From: Ceratotherium simum simum
Taxonomy: Eukaryota > Chordata > Mammalia > Perissodactyla > Rhinocerotidae
Assembly: GCF_000283155.1 (NCBI RefSeq)
Contig: NW_004454224.1
Span: 8,463,540-8,527,539, forward strand
Direction: 5' to 3'
Length of the DNA stretch: 64,000 nt
A program made the position numbers and the translations under genes. Within the stretch, counting starts at the first letter, position 1, and each line of letters opens with the position of its first letter. Positions 47,580 to 58,859 of this stretch are shown here, piece after piece. The notes under the pieces are model-generated. The model had not been told where the DNA came from. It saw nothing but the letters and a program-made list of their open reading frames with translations, and did not search any database.

Positions 47580-47760
47580 CATGGGCAGAGTACTTCATCT
47601 TCCTGTATTTCAGTCCTTAAAATAGAGATAATAATTATGCTTACTTTGTAATACTGTGAGGATTAAATGTGAAAATGCAGGTAATGCAACGCCTACCACA
47701 TAGTGAATATTCATTTAGCACCGAGTACAGGATCTGGCATATAGTAGGTACTAGATAATT
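47580..47760 (+). mobile_element. MIR SINE fragment
   Basis: GTACTTCATCTTCCTGTATT, ATACTGTGAGGATTAAATGT and GGCATATAGTAGGTACTAGA fit the MIR 3' half. It lies just downstream of the RPL36 retrocopy. Confidence 0.7.
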
Positions 47761-47778
47761 ATTTGTTAATTAATTGTT

Positions 47779-47991
47779 TTTTTTTTTTTTTAAAGATTTA
47801 TTTATTTATTTTCGCCCCAAAGCCCCAGTAGATAGTTGTATGTCATAGTTGCACAGCTTTCCAGTTGCCATATGTGGGACACGGCCTCAGCGTGGCCGGA
47901 GAAGCGGTGCGTCCGTGTGCGCCCGGGATCCGAACCCGGGCCGCCAGCATCAGAGAGCACACACTTAACCGCTAAGCCACAGGGCCGGCCC
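47779..47991 (-). mobile_element. ERE SINE, CTTTGGGG-tail type
   Basis: Full-length minus-strand copy with a perfect 15-base TSD TGTTAATTAATTGTT (47764-47778 and 47992-48006). Confidence 0.95.
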
Positions 47992-48099
47992 TGTTAATTA
48001 ATTGTTAAGTGAATGAATTGTTAATAGTTATCAGTGAAAACATCGAGGCTTTTTTATAAAGAAAAAATTTGAAATGGCAGTTAAGGTTACCTGTTACAC

Positions 48100-48290
48100 T
48101 CTAGTAATTGAAGACTGTTGAGCTTGGATTAAGGAGTGCTAGATTCTAATTGTTGCTTAGTGTGTCTAGAAGTGTGACCTTGAACAACTAAGTTACATCA
48201 CCTTTTGGGGCCTCAGGTTCCTGATCTGTAAAGTGAGGATGTTGATATAGATGATCTTCAATATCATTTCAGTAATATGATCCTCTGACT
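48100..48290 (+). mobile_element. MIR SINE fragment
   Basis: GAAGTGTGACCTTGAACAAC, GGGGCCTCAGGTTCCTGATC and TGTAAAGTGAGGATG are MIR sequence. Confidence 0.75.
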
Positions 48291-48364
48291 TTGGTATATT
48301 CTAGGTTTCTTCATGGGTTGTTGTCATAATTCTTACAGGTAGTTCTTTTGAGTGACAAGGTGGA

Positions 48365-48540
48365 TAGGAATTAGGCTCCAAGAACTCCAGTTCTAATTCT
48401 GGCAAATTCCTGCTTTGGTGTGACCTTACACAACTAGCCTAACTGGTTCAGCGTCTTCCTTTGTTCATATGGTGATAATTATTTTCCCCTGCTTTATAGT
48501 GTTGTCGTAAATGAAGTACAGTGTAAATACTAAATCTCAC
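48365..48540 (+). mobile_element. MIR SINE fragment
   Basis: AACTCCAGTTCTAATTCTGG, GGTGTGACCTTACACAACTA and AGTGTTGTCGTAAATGAAG are MIR sequence, a second copy close to the previous one. Confidence 0.7.
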
Positions 48541-49084
48541 CCGAGTTACTTAATCTAGTGTGAGAGGTGACAGGGGCTATGGAAGTTTAGGATATTTGTC
48601 ACTGACCAAATTCTGTGGTTAGTAGATATTTTTAGATGATAATTAAAGAAGTCCAGTATAATTTGACCAAAAAGCTGAAAGATCTTCCTTTGCAGATTTC
48701 AAAATTGAAAACCTTTTTAAATTGTCTTACTTTATGAGTAAGTCTTTTAAAATATAAACTACTTCAGTAAAATACATCATTCTCTAGTTCTAAGTAGTAT
48801 ATCTGAATAGTCGTGTTTTCTGAAGTAAAACCAGTTCCGTAATTATGTTTTTCCTAAAGTTGTTGGGGAAAATAGGGAAAAGAAACAATGAAAAAAATTA
48901 ATGGTATTTTTCTTTTGCTGTTTTATGGTATATTGTATACAGTATGTTGTATGTGTATGTATGTTGATTATCTAATCAAGCCTAAGGTTTCATTCCCTTT
49001 GTGATGATGATATAGTTAGTTGTTCAGTAATTGTGGTCTGATCTATGGTATGAATAATTGTTTGGAAAAAAGTTAGATCCCTGC

Positions 49085-49435
49085 CTCATATACCTAATGG
49101 GGTGAAGACAATTTTTAAAATTTTAGTATCTCGATTGGCAAAAATGCAAGGAATAAGGCAGGTACAGAGTTTGGTGATGGGTAAGTAAATTGTTACAACT
49201 TTTCTGGAAGGCGGTTTGACAGTATGTAACAAAGACCTAGAAGTGATGGAACAATTTTTTTCTAGGAATTTATTCTAAGGGAAAAAAAATTTATGTGCAA
49301 AACAACTACAAAGATATTCTTTGTAGTGCTGTCTATGATAGTGGTGGATACCTCAGTGTCTTAACAATGAGAGACTGATTATATTATGACATATCTGTGC
49401 AGTTGAATATTATGCAGTCTTTGAAGTTGTCATAG
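49085..49435 (+). mobile_element. Old L1 fragment
   Basis: Plus-strand pattern of the L1 3' region: GGAAGGCGGTTTGACAGTAT, TAGGAATTTATTCTAAGGG, and GTGCAGTTGAATATTATGCA. Frames are broken. Confidence 0.65.
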
Positions 49436-49444
49436 GTTTTTTTG

Positions 49445-49689
49445 TTTTGTTTTGTTTTGAGGAAGATTAGCCCTGAACTGACATCTGTTGCCAGTCTTCC
49501 TCTTTTTGCTGGAGAAGATTGGCCCTGGGCTAACATCCGTGCCCATCTTCCTCTACTTTATATGGGACACCGCCACCACAGCATTTCTTGATAAGTGGTG
49601 CGTCGTCCGCGCCAGGATACGAACTAGAGAACTGCAGGCCCCCAGAGCGGAGTGCACGAACTTAACCGCTGTGCCACCGGGCCGGCCCC
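49445..49689 (-). mobile_element. ERE SINE, GAAGATG-tail type
   Basis: A (TTTTG)n run, two tail units and a minus-strand head ending GGGCCGGCCCC. The duplication at its edges is weak. Confidence 0.9.
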
Positions 49690-49784
49690 TACGTTTTTTT
49701 TTTTTTTTTAAGAAGTGGAAAAATATAGAAAAGTACAAAAAGGCATACACTCGTATTTCTGTATGTAGAATTAACTTATATTAA

Positions 49785-50270
49785 TTATTAACATTAGTGG
49801 CATATTTGCTTCCAAACTAAAGGACCGTTGACTACCACCTGACCACTCCCTTCTTCCCTTCCCCAGAGGTGACCACCATCCTGGACCTGATAGATCTTTC
49901 CAGTTTATTTTAAATGTGTGCATATGTAGTATTGTTTCATGTTTTTAAACCCTTGTTAATATTATCATCTTTGTTATGTTAGGTTTTTTAACTCCTTTCA
50001 TGTTGAAATATATAGAATTTATTCATTTTTACAGCTATGTCATAATCTATTTTATTACTGTTATTTCCTTTCTGATTAGCATTTGGGTTATTTTCCATGT
50101 TTTAATATTATAGACAGTGCTAAAGTTAACATCCTTGTACTTGTCTGTTTTTACACATATACGAGTATTTCTCTAGGGTCAGTGTGCTGGTGCTTATCAA
50201 TTTCACTTTAGGTATGTGTGTTATTTTTCTGGTAACTGTGAATTTGCTGTCAAAGTTGGAGTTTTCTGCT
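49785..50270 (-). mobile_element. Old L1 fragment
   Basis: Minus-strand pattern GAGGTGACCACCATCCTGGA, CAGCTATGTCATAATCTATT and GTCAAAGTTGGAG, resembling decayed L1 3' sequence. Confidence 0.55.
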
Positions 50271-50370
50271 ATGTGAAAATGTTCGTATTTTATTAATAAA
50301 AACTACGTTATTGAACACCTAACAGAGTTTTTGTTATATGATGAATGCTTAAAGTAGAAAAAAAAAGTTA

Positions 50371-50617
50371 GGGGACCGGCCCAGTGACGCAATGGTTAAG
50401 TGTGCACCCTCTGCTTCAGTGGCCCAAGGTTCGCAAGTTCAGATCCCGGGCTCGCATTGATGTACTGCTTGTCAAGCCATGCTGTGGTGGTGTCCCATAT
50501 AAAGTAGAGGAAGATGGGCATGAATGTTAGCTCAGGGCCAATCTTCCTCAGCAAAAAAAAAGGAGGATTGCCATCGGATGCTTGCTCAGGGCTGATCTTC
50601 CTCACACACACACAAAA
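50371..50617 (+). mobile_element. ERE SINE, GAAGATG-tail type
   Basis: Divergent head GGGGACCGGCCCAGTGACG, two tail units and a CACACA/A-rich end. Flanked by imperfect AAAAAGTTAG/AAAAACGTTAG. Confidence 0.9.
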
Positions 50618-50785
50618 ACGTTAGAAAACAAGGTATTCAGAATAATCCCTATTTTGGTATTATTAAAAGTGAATCTATATACCTACACACAGTGAACCTG
50701 AAGTAAATTTTTAAAGACAAGATCACAATAGTTTTTCTTAAGTCTGGCCAAGTAGGCTTTTACTGGAACTGACCTTTTTGCATAT

Positions 50786-50985
50786 ACAATCACATGTCGC
50801 TTAACGACGGGGATACGTTCTGAGAAATGTGTCATCAGGTGATTTCATCATTGTGTGAATATCATAGAGTGTACTTGATCGCATAACCTACTCCACAGCT
50901 AGGCTGTATGGTGCTAATCTTACGGGACCGCCATTGTAATTGACGTCCATTGTTGACTGAAATGTCATTATGCGGTGCATGACTG
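50786..50985. mobile_element. Tigger-type MITE
   Basis: A 200-base unit with inverted ends CAATCACATGTCGCTTAACG and ATTATGCGGTGCATGACTG, flanked by TA on both sides (50784-50785 and 50986-50987). Non-autonomous TcMar-type element. Confidence 0.8.
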
Positions 50986-52113
50986 TAGCTATATACTCTG
51001 GACAAAACTGGAAAGAAAAAACAAACCTGAAGGCACTGGAAAATGAACAAAAGCAGGCAGATTCTGCAAAAAGGCTGACACTTTTAAGAAGAGACAGCAT
51101 GGAATTAGTTTTCCATTTTTACTGCTTTTAGCCAGAGGACAGGCTGACGCTGACACCTGGCAGGTTGGCTAAAACTCTCATAGAAAACTTAGAGGACAGA
51201 ATTCGGGCCAGCCATTCAACCACCAGAAAGTGAGGGGAGGAGGAATCCTGGAAAGGAGAGATCCAGAGAGTGAGAGCCTAAGATTCTGTGTCTCAACTCT
51301 GTGATTAAGCCTCGGTGTAATCCCTGAACCACACGCATGCGTGGAAGACTACAGGCAGCCCAGCTGAAGATAAAGGAACTGAACTAAGGTTTGAGATGTC
51401 GCCGAGGAGATAAGAGTTTGCAGCTTGGGTCCAGCCACATTTAACTGCGTACTAAAACAGAAATACCAGTACTCTCCAGAGGAATGTGCAGAGTCCTGAG
51501 GTTGTACAACATAATGCTCACAGTGTGCAAGATATAATCCAGAACCACACAGCGTTTTAAAAACCAGGAAAATATGACCCAGTCTGAAGAAAAAAGAACA
51601 ACAGAAACTAACTTCATATGTTAGAACTGGGAGACAGGGTTTTAAGGCAGCTATTATAACTGTTCAGTAAAGTAAGGAAAATATGTTTGCATTGAATGAA
51701 AAGAAAGGAAATCTCAATTGAGAAATAGAAACAAAAAAGAGCCAAGTGGAAATTCTAGAACTGTAAAATATAGCAGCTAAAATTAAAATTCACAGGGTGG
51801 CCTTAAAAGCAAAATGAAGGTGTTAGAGGCAAGAGCTAGTAAACTTGATGATAGATGAACGGAAAACTACCCAACCTGAAGAACAGAAAAAGTATTACCG
51901 AGCTTCAGGGACCTTTGGGACAATATTATATAAGATCTAACTTGTATAATTGGAGTCCCAGAAGGGGAGGAAAGTGAGAGACTGGAGAAGAACATATTTG
52001 AAGATAAAATGGCAAAAAAATTCTCAAATTTTATGAAAAACACACTTACTGATTAAAGAAGCTCAACGAACACCTACTAGGATAAGGACAAAGAAAACCA
52101 TACGTTGGTACGT

Positions 52114-52696
52114 GTCTGGGGTCCCCAAGACCACCCTCAGGATCAGTGATTTGCTAGAGGGACTCACAGGATTCAGAAGGTGTTAAACTCAACGGTTTAT
52201 AACAGCAAAAGGACACAGGTCAGAATTGGCAAAGGGGAAAGGCACGTGGGATGCAGTCCAGGAGAAATCAGGTGCAAGCTTCCAGGTGTCCAGTGGAGTA
52301 ACGCAGGGATGTCCTTCATTCTCCCAGCAGTGATATGTGGCAGCATGTGTGAAGTGTTGCCAACTCGGCAAGCTCACTCAGTCCTTCGTGTCCAGGATGG
52401 CGTGCAGTGCCCACATGACTGACCTCAGCTCCTCAGACCCCAGCCCCTCAGAGCAAAAACAGGTGTTTGTAAATCATATTGTTAGGATAAACTTACCTGG
52501 TCACACTGGTACAGCATGGCCCAAGGCTCAGGCATGCAAAAATGCTTATCAGCCAGAGTATTTCAAGGGCTCAGAGTTCATCTCCCTGTGTCCCCCGCCC
52601 CCCACACACCCCGCAGGCAACTCTTGAAGACAGACCTTTGTTTGGCTTGTGCAGAATTTGAGCATTCCAGGCCTGCTGAGTTAACCCTTTCCTGCA
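52114..52696 (-). mobile_element. LTR-like insertion in the L1 complex
   Basis: About 580 bases of non-L1 sequence interrupt continuous L1 text (AAACCATAC before, ACAGTATATCATAGTCAAAT after). CCAAGACCACCCTCAGGATC and AGCAAAAGGACACAGGTCAG resemble a class I LTR in reverse. No coding remains. Confidence 0.55.
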
Positions 52697-53291
52697 CAGT
52701 ATATCATAGTCAAATTGTTGAAACCAAAGATAAGGAGAAAATCTTGAAAGTAGCTAGAGAAAATGACACATACAAGAGAATGGCAGTTATCATCAGAGTT
52801 TACTTCTTACCAGAAACCACAGGTGCCATAAGACAGTGAAATAACATCTTCTCAAGTGTCAAATGGGGAAAAAAACGTCAACCCAGATTTCTCTATCTGG
52901 CAAAAAGTACCCTGCAAAAATGAAGGCAAAAGAAAGAAATTTTCAGATAAAAGAAAACTAAGACAATTTGTGACCAGAAGACCTGCACTACAAGAGACAC
53001 TAAAGGAAGTTCTTCAGATTAAAGGGAATTGATATCAAAAAGAAACTCAGACCTTCAGGAAGGAATGGAGAGCACTGGAAATGGTAAATAGCTGGGTAAA
53101 TATAAAAGACTTATTTTTTTTCCTCTCAACTTCTTTAAAATATATAGGACTATTTAAAGCGGAAATTACAATGCATGTGGAGATTATAATGTTTATTTCA
53201 TATGACAATTTATAACAGAAAAGACGAGTATGTGGACCTATACTATAGCAAGGGTTTCCGCATTTTCTATGAAGTGGTACAATATTAGTTT

Positions 53292-53510
53292 TTTTTTTTT
53301 TTTTTTTAAAGATTTTATTTATTTTATTTTTTCCCCCCAAAGCCCAGTGGACAGCTGCATGTCGCAGCTGCACATCCTTCTAGTTGCTGTATGTGAGACT
53401 CGGCCTCAGGATGAACGGAGAAGTGGTGCCTCGATGCGCACCCGGGATCCGAACCCGGGCCACCAGCGTCGCAGCGCGCGCACTTAACCACCAAGCCACA
53501 GGGCCGGCCC
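53292..53510 (-). mobile_element. ERE SINE inserted in the L1 complex
   Basis: Minus-strand CTTTGGGG-type copy. The TSD CAATATTAGTTT (53280-53291 and 53511-53522) splits the surrounding L1 sequence. Confidence 0.94.
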
Positions 53511-53826
53511 CAATATTAGTTTTAAGTAGACTGAAAAGTCAGAGATGTATGTTGTATTCCCTAAAACAACCACTAAAATAATAATGCAAACGCATATAGC
53601 TAAAAAGCCAATAGACAAATTAAAATCTTTGAATAATCAAAAAGAAAGGAAGAACCAGGGAACAAAAGACAGGAAATGTGAGAATGAGATGGGAGACTTA
53701 ATGCAACCATATCAATATGTTAGCGGACTAAACACTACAGTCAATAGAGTGGCAGACTGCATGAAGATGCAAGACCCAATTGTATGCTGACTATAAACAA
53801 TGCACTTTAAATATAAAGACACAGAT

Positions 53827-54040
53827 AGGGCTGGCCCCGTGGCTTAGCAGTTAAGTGTGTGCGCTCCACTGCTGGCGGCCTGGGTTCGGATCCCGGGCGC
53901 GCACCAACGCACCACCGCTTCTCCAGCAATGCTGAGGCCGCATCCCACATACAGCAACTAGAAGGATGTGCAGCTATGACATACAACTATCTACTGGGAC
54001 TTTGGGGGAAAAAATAAAATAAAATAAAATTATAAAAAAA
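53827..54040 (+). mobile_element. ERE SINE inserted in the L1 complex
   Basis: Plus-strand CTTTGGGG-type copy with a TSD AAAGACACAG (53815-53824 and 54041-54050). L1 sequence resumes on the other side. Confidence 0.93.
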
Positions 54041-56079
54041 AAAGACACAGGTTGAAAGTAAATGGATGGGAAAAGGTATACCAAAAAAATATATAAATGT
54101 ATGCGATGCAGAAGTAAACATAAGAGAAGACAAAGGGTATTACCAGAAATACAAAGTGACATATTATCGTGAGAAAAGGTATCAGGAAGTCTTGACAGTA
54201 GTAAATGTGTATGTGCTTAATAACAGCTTCAAAATACATGAAGCAAAAATTGACAGAATTAAAGGTAGAAATAGGCAATTCTATAATCTTAATTGGAGGT
54301 TTTAATACCTCTTTCTCAGCAATTGATAGACCAACTACACACACACACACAAAGATCTAAACAGCACAGTCAACCACTTTGACCTAAACAATATTTATAG
54401 AACACTGTACCCAATAAATGCTTATATTAGAAAAGAAAAATACCGGAATTCAGTGATCTAGGGTTTCAACTTAAGAAGCTAGAAAAAGAAGAGCAAAGTA
54501 AACCCAAAGTAAGTAGAAGGAAGGAAATAATAAAGATAAGAGTAGAAATCAATGGAATAAAAAACAAAATTAACAAAGCCAAAATTTGGTTTCTTGAAGA
54601 GATCAACAAAATTAATTTCTTGACTGATCAAGATGAAAAGAGAACACAGATTACCAATATCAAGCGTGAAAAAGGGGTTATCACTTCAGATCCTACAGAT
54701 CTGAATCCTTCAGATAGTAAAAGGATAATAGAATATTATGAACAACTTCTTGCCAACAGATTCATCAACTTAGATGAAGTGGACAAATTCCTTGAAAAAT
54801 ACAACTTACCAAAGCTAACACAATTTCTATTAAATTCATTATCAAAAATCTCACCAAAAACGTCCAGGCCCGGAGGTTTTACTGGGGGATTCTTTCAAAC
54901 GTTTAAGAAAAAAGGAGAGAACACTTCCCAGCTCATAGGCTGGTATATAGTAATACCAACACTGGGCAAGGACATTACAGAGAAAATTATAGACTAATAT
55001 CCCTCGTGAACATACTAAGATGAGAAATCCTTCACAAGATATTAGCAAATCAAATCCAGCAATATGTCAAAAGGTTAATACAGCATTGCTAAGTGGAGTT
55101 TGTTCCAGGAACACAAGCTTGTTTTAAGATTGGAAAGTCAATCAACATAATTCACCACATTAACATAATAAGAGAATAACTATGTGATTATTTCAATCGA
55201 TACAGAAAGGGCATTTGAAAAAGCCCAACATCCTTTCTGGTAAAAATTTTCAGCAAACTAGGACTAGAAGGTAATATCCGCAGTCTGCTAAACGGCATCT
55301 GTTGACCCTACGGCTGACATTGTACTTAATGCCAGAATATGGAGCACTTCCCTCTAAGACTGGTATGAGGCAAGGATGCTCACTCGCACTGTTTGTGTAG
55401 AGCATCATCCTAGAGATCCCACCCATTGAATTACCACAAAAAGTAGAAAAAAAAGGAATGAAGATTGGAAAAGCAGTTGTTATACTGTCTTAATTTGCAG
55501 ATGGCATGATTGTTTACATAGGTAATTCCTAAGGAATCTAAAACAACTACTAGGACTAATAAGTGAATTTAACAAAGTTACAGGATATCAGGTTAATATA
55601 CAAAACTCAGTTGTATTTGTTATATACTAGCAATAAATAATCAGAAAATGGAATTTTTACAATACCATCAAAAGCATAAAATAGGAATAAACTTAACCAA
55701 AAAAAAAAAAGTGCAAGACCTCTATGCTGAAAACTACAAAACTGTAGAGAGAAACTAAAGAACTGTCCAAGGGGAGAGCTGTGCTGTGTTCATGGATTGG
55801 AAGTTTCGGTATTAAGATGTCAGTCCTATCCAAATTCATCTCTGGATTCAATACAATTCAAAGTCCCAGGAGAATTTTTCTATAGAAATTGACAAGCTCA
55901 TTCTAAACTTTTCTATGGAGATACATAAAACTTAGCAAATCTAAAACAATCATGAAAAAGAATAAAATTGGAGGATTTAGAATACTCACTTCAAGACATA
56001 AAACTTCAGTGATAAAGACAGTGTGGTACTTGGAAATGAGTCAACAAGTTGATCAAAGAAACAGCGAATCCAGAAATAA

Positions 56080-56571
56080 CAAATTACCACAGAGTTAGCA
56101 ACTTAAAACAACACAACTTTATCTTCTCACGATTTTCATGGATTGGGAATCTGGGCACAGGTCCTCTGCCCAGGATCTCACCAGGCTGAAATAAAATGTG
56201 ATTCTGAAATCGTCAGGTGTGAACCAGTGTTGTGATCTCATCTGAGGCTCAGGATTCACTTCCAAGCTCACTGATTGTTGGCATAATCAGTTCCTGGAGG
56301 CTGTAAGACCAGACCCCATTTTCTTGCTTGCTGGCTGTGGGCGGGGGGTCATGCTGAGCTCCTGGAGGCTGTGCTCACTTCTTCAAAGCTATCAGGAGAA
56401 TTTCTCTCCAGTCTGCTGCAGGATCCCACATAACTGAAACGCAAACACGAGAGTGACTGTCCCATCGTATTCGCAGGTTCTGCTCACATTTGGGGGCAGG
56501 AGGAAGTATACAGGACATGTAACCCAGGGGCAAGAATCTTGGGGGCCATCTTAGCATTCTGCCTACCACAA
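56080..56571 (-). mobile_element. MaLR-like LTR in the L1 complex
   Basis: In reverse it begins TGTGGTAGGCAGAATGCTAA and ends GTTTTAAGTTGCTAACTCTG TGGTAATTTGTTA. These are ends typical of mammalian ERVL-MaLR LTRs. L1 text continues on both sides. Confidence 0.65.
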
Positions 56572-56589
56572 TCCCTACTTCAGGTGATA

Positions 56590-56655
56590 TGCAAAAATTA
56601 ATTTAAAATTAATGGATTTTAAATTAATTTAATTAATTTTAATTAATGGATTAAA
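56590..56655. repeat. AT-rich low-complexity TTAATT repeat
   Basis: Repeated TTAATTTAATTAATTTTAAT units, partly palindromic, just to the right of the MaLR-like LTR. Confidence 0.8.
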
Positions 56656-57006
56656 GACCTGAACATAAAAACTAAAACCATAAACCTTTTAGAAGAAAGC
56701 ATAGGAGAATATCTTCATGACTTGGGGTAGGCAAAAGTTTCTTACGTCACAGAATGCACTAGCCATAAAATAAAAAATCAATGAGTTGGACATCATCAGA
56801 ATTAAAACTTGCGCATTAAAAGACACCACTAATAGGCAAGTCGTTGACTAGGAGAAAGTGTTTACAAAACATGTATCTGATGAAGAACCGTTATCCAGGA
56901 AATACTAAAAACTCATTTCAACAATAAAAACAACACAATAAAGAAATTGGGCAGAAAAGATTGACACTTAACAAGAGAGGATATACCAAGGATCAGTAAT
57001 CCAATG

Positions 57007-57197
57007 GGGGCTGGCCCCGTGGTGTAGCAGTTAAACGCACACTGATGCACTGCTTGTCAGGCCATGCTGTGGCGGCGTCCTGTATAAAGTAGAGGAAGAT
57101 GGGCACAGATGTTAGCTCAGGGCTGATCTTCCTCACAAAAATCTACTGGGGCTCTGGGGGAAAAATAAATGAATAAATAAAAAAAAAAAAAAAAAAG
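57007..57197 (+). mobile_element. Short chimeric ERE SINE
   Basis: The head lacks the middle of the tRNA-like part. It is followed by GGAAGATGGGCACAGATG, one tail unit to CCTCACAAAAA, then ATCTACTGGGGCTCTGGGGG and (AAAT)n. The order of the two tails is the reverse of the other hybrids. Confidence 0.88.
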
Positions 57198-58029
57198 ATA
57201 ATCCAACTAAGATATGTTCAACATCACGAGTCTTCAGATAATTCAAATCAAAACAAGGTATTCAGTACACAGCCACCTGAATGTCTAAAATTAAAGACTG
57301 GCCACACCTAATGTTGATGCGGCTGTGGAACAACTGAAACTCTCATAAACTGTTGGTAAGAATGTAAAATAGTACAGATACTTGAGAGACGGGTTGGTCA
57401 GTTTCTTAGAAAGCTAAATATGCACCTCCTCCGTGACCTAGCAACTTTCCACTGTAGAGAAATGAAAACGTGTTCATACAAAGACTTGTATATGTTCATA
57501 GCCATTTTATTCATTATGGCTCAGAGCTGGGAACAGCCAGTTGTCCATCAAGAAGGGAATAGATAACCTGTGGTATAGCTAGTCGTCTTTTGATACTTGC
57601 AACAATATGAATGAATCTCAGAAATTATGCTAAGTGAAAGAAGCAGTAAAAAAAGAATTCATACTGCACGATTCCGTTTATGTGAAATTATAGAACAAGC
57701 AAACTATTCTGTGTAGGGAAGAGATCAGAGCAGTGGTTACTTCCTGGGGTGTTGCCTGGGGAGGAACATTAAGGAAACTTTTTGGAGTGATGGTAATGTT
57801 CTGTAGCTTGATAGGGTTGCATAGGTATATGCGTGTGTCCAAACTCAGTGAATGTATTGTGTATTTCATTGTAGGTAAATTTTACATCAAAAGAGAAACA
57901 CTAAATAAATATTGAACTTTAGTTAATAATATGCAAGCTGACGTTGGTTTCCTGATATTTGTAATTTACTTTGAAATATATAAAAAAATAAAATAGACTG
58001 AGGGACAGTTATATAAGTAAAGTAAAACA

Positions 58030-58165
58030 TTAATGGACTGTGGTGATGGTTGCACCACAATGTGAATGTACTTAACGTCACCGAACTGTATACTTAAAAG
58101 TGGTTAGGATGGTAAATTTTATGTTATGTGTATTTTACCACAATAAAAAAAATAAAAATAAGACA
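58030..58165 (+). mobile_element. L1 3' tail, separate short insertion
   Basis: GGTGATGGTTGCACCACAAT, ACTTAAAAGTGGTTAGGATG and ACCACAATAAAAAAAATAAA form an L1 3' end. Similar ACATTAATGG/ACATTAATAG flanks suggest its own TSD. Confidence 0.65.
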
Positions 58166-58712
58166 TTAATAGTAAAATCTAGGTAGATTATATGGGTGTT
58201 CACTCTAAGCTCTTTTCAACTTTGCGTATGTTGGGGGGGAATTAAATATTGGGTGGGAAATAAAGCAGAGGGGGAGAAAAGCTGTCCCAGTTATGATCAG
58301 AGTCCCATTGTTTCCAGGGGTGAGCTCAACAGAGCCACTAGGGAAATGGAGAGAAGATCTCAAAAGTCAAGAGTGTATTACCTAACACTTCATTTTTAAA
58401 ATTTATTTTGCTTATTACTGGTAAAGAGTTTAGAGACTGTCGCTTTTTTAGAAGAGAAGAATTTTGTGTCACATATTGTTATAGTCTCATACCATGTCAC
58501 TTATCTGTATTACCAACAGACTGTCAAAGAGGCATTCAAGTCCAAGTGTATCATGACCGTGGGAGAAATTTCAGGTTGCCGTGACCTGACTAGCATGAAA
58601 ATTGAATTAGAAATAAATGTGTGCAAAGGGCATAAAATCACTTTACATTAGGTTGGGCTTTCACAATTACTAGCAATTAATTAGTGTTTTGTTTAATTTT
58701 AGATTGGATCCA

Positions 58713-58859
58713 ATGTCTTCTGCAGACTTAAGTCTAGACTTGCTTTATGGAGAATTTAATAGTTGTCCAGTTATGTGCAAAGAACCAGCCAGACCTAGAA
58801 GAAAAAAAAGGATGGAAAATGAAAGCCAGAGTTTTGTGTCTTTATCCATTCCATCATGA
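58713..58859 (+). other. Unexplained 48-codon open frame after an acceptor-like site
   Basis: An ATG opens MSSADLSLDLLYGEFNSCPV, then a basic patch (ARPRRKKR), and ends in TGA. A T-rich stretch ending TTTTAG stands 11 bases upstream. I do not recognise the peptide and no homologous family comes to mind. It could be a chance open frame, an alternative exon, or a decayed retrocopy. Confidence 0.15.

Larger units (their letters stand above)
51050..58000 (+). mobile_element. Nested L1/HAL1 complex
   Basis: A decayed plus-strand LINE. ORF1-like text is seen at about 51.7-52.1 kb (GGAGTCCCAGAAGGGGAGGA, CTCAACGAACACCTACTAGG) and resumes after an LTR at 52.70 kb. Endonuclease-side ORF2 text runs at about 53.5-54.4 kb (CTTCAAAATACATGAAGCAA). 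ORF2 at 54620-54997 reads DEVDKFLEKYNLPKL and KDITEKIID, with a deletion in between. More ORF2 and 3' text runs to about 57.9 kb. It is interrupted by an LTR (52114-52696), EREs (53292, 53827, 57007) and a MaLR-like LTR (56080-56571). Frames are broken throughout, so it cannot move. It lies in RTN3 intron 3. Confidence 0.85.

Noticed and set aside
54620..54997. A 125-codon frame as a host gene
   Set aside because: Its DKFLEKYNLPKL and KDITEKIID segments are L1 ORF2, with an internal deletion.
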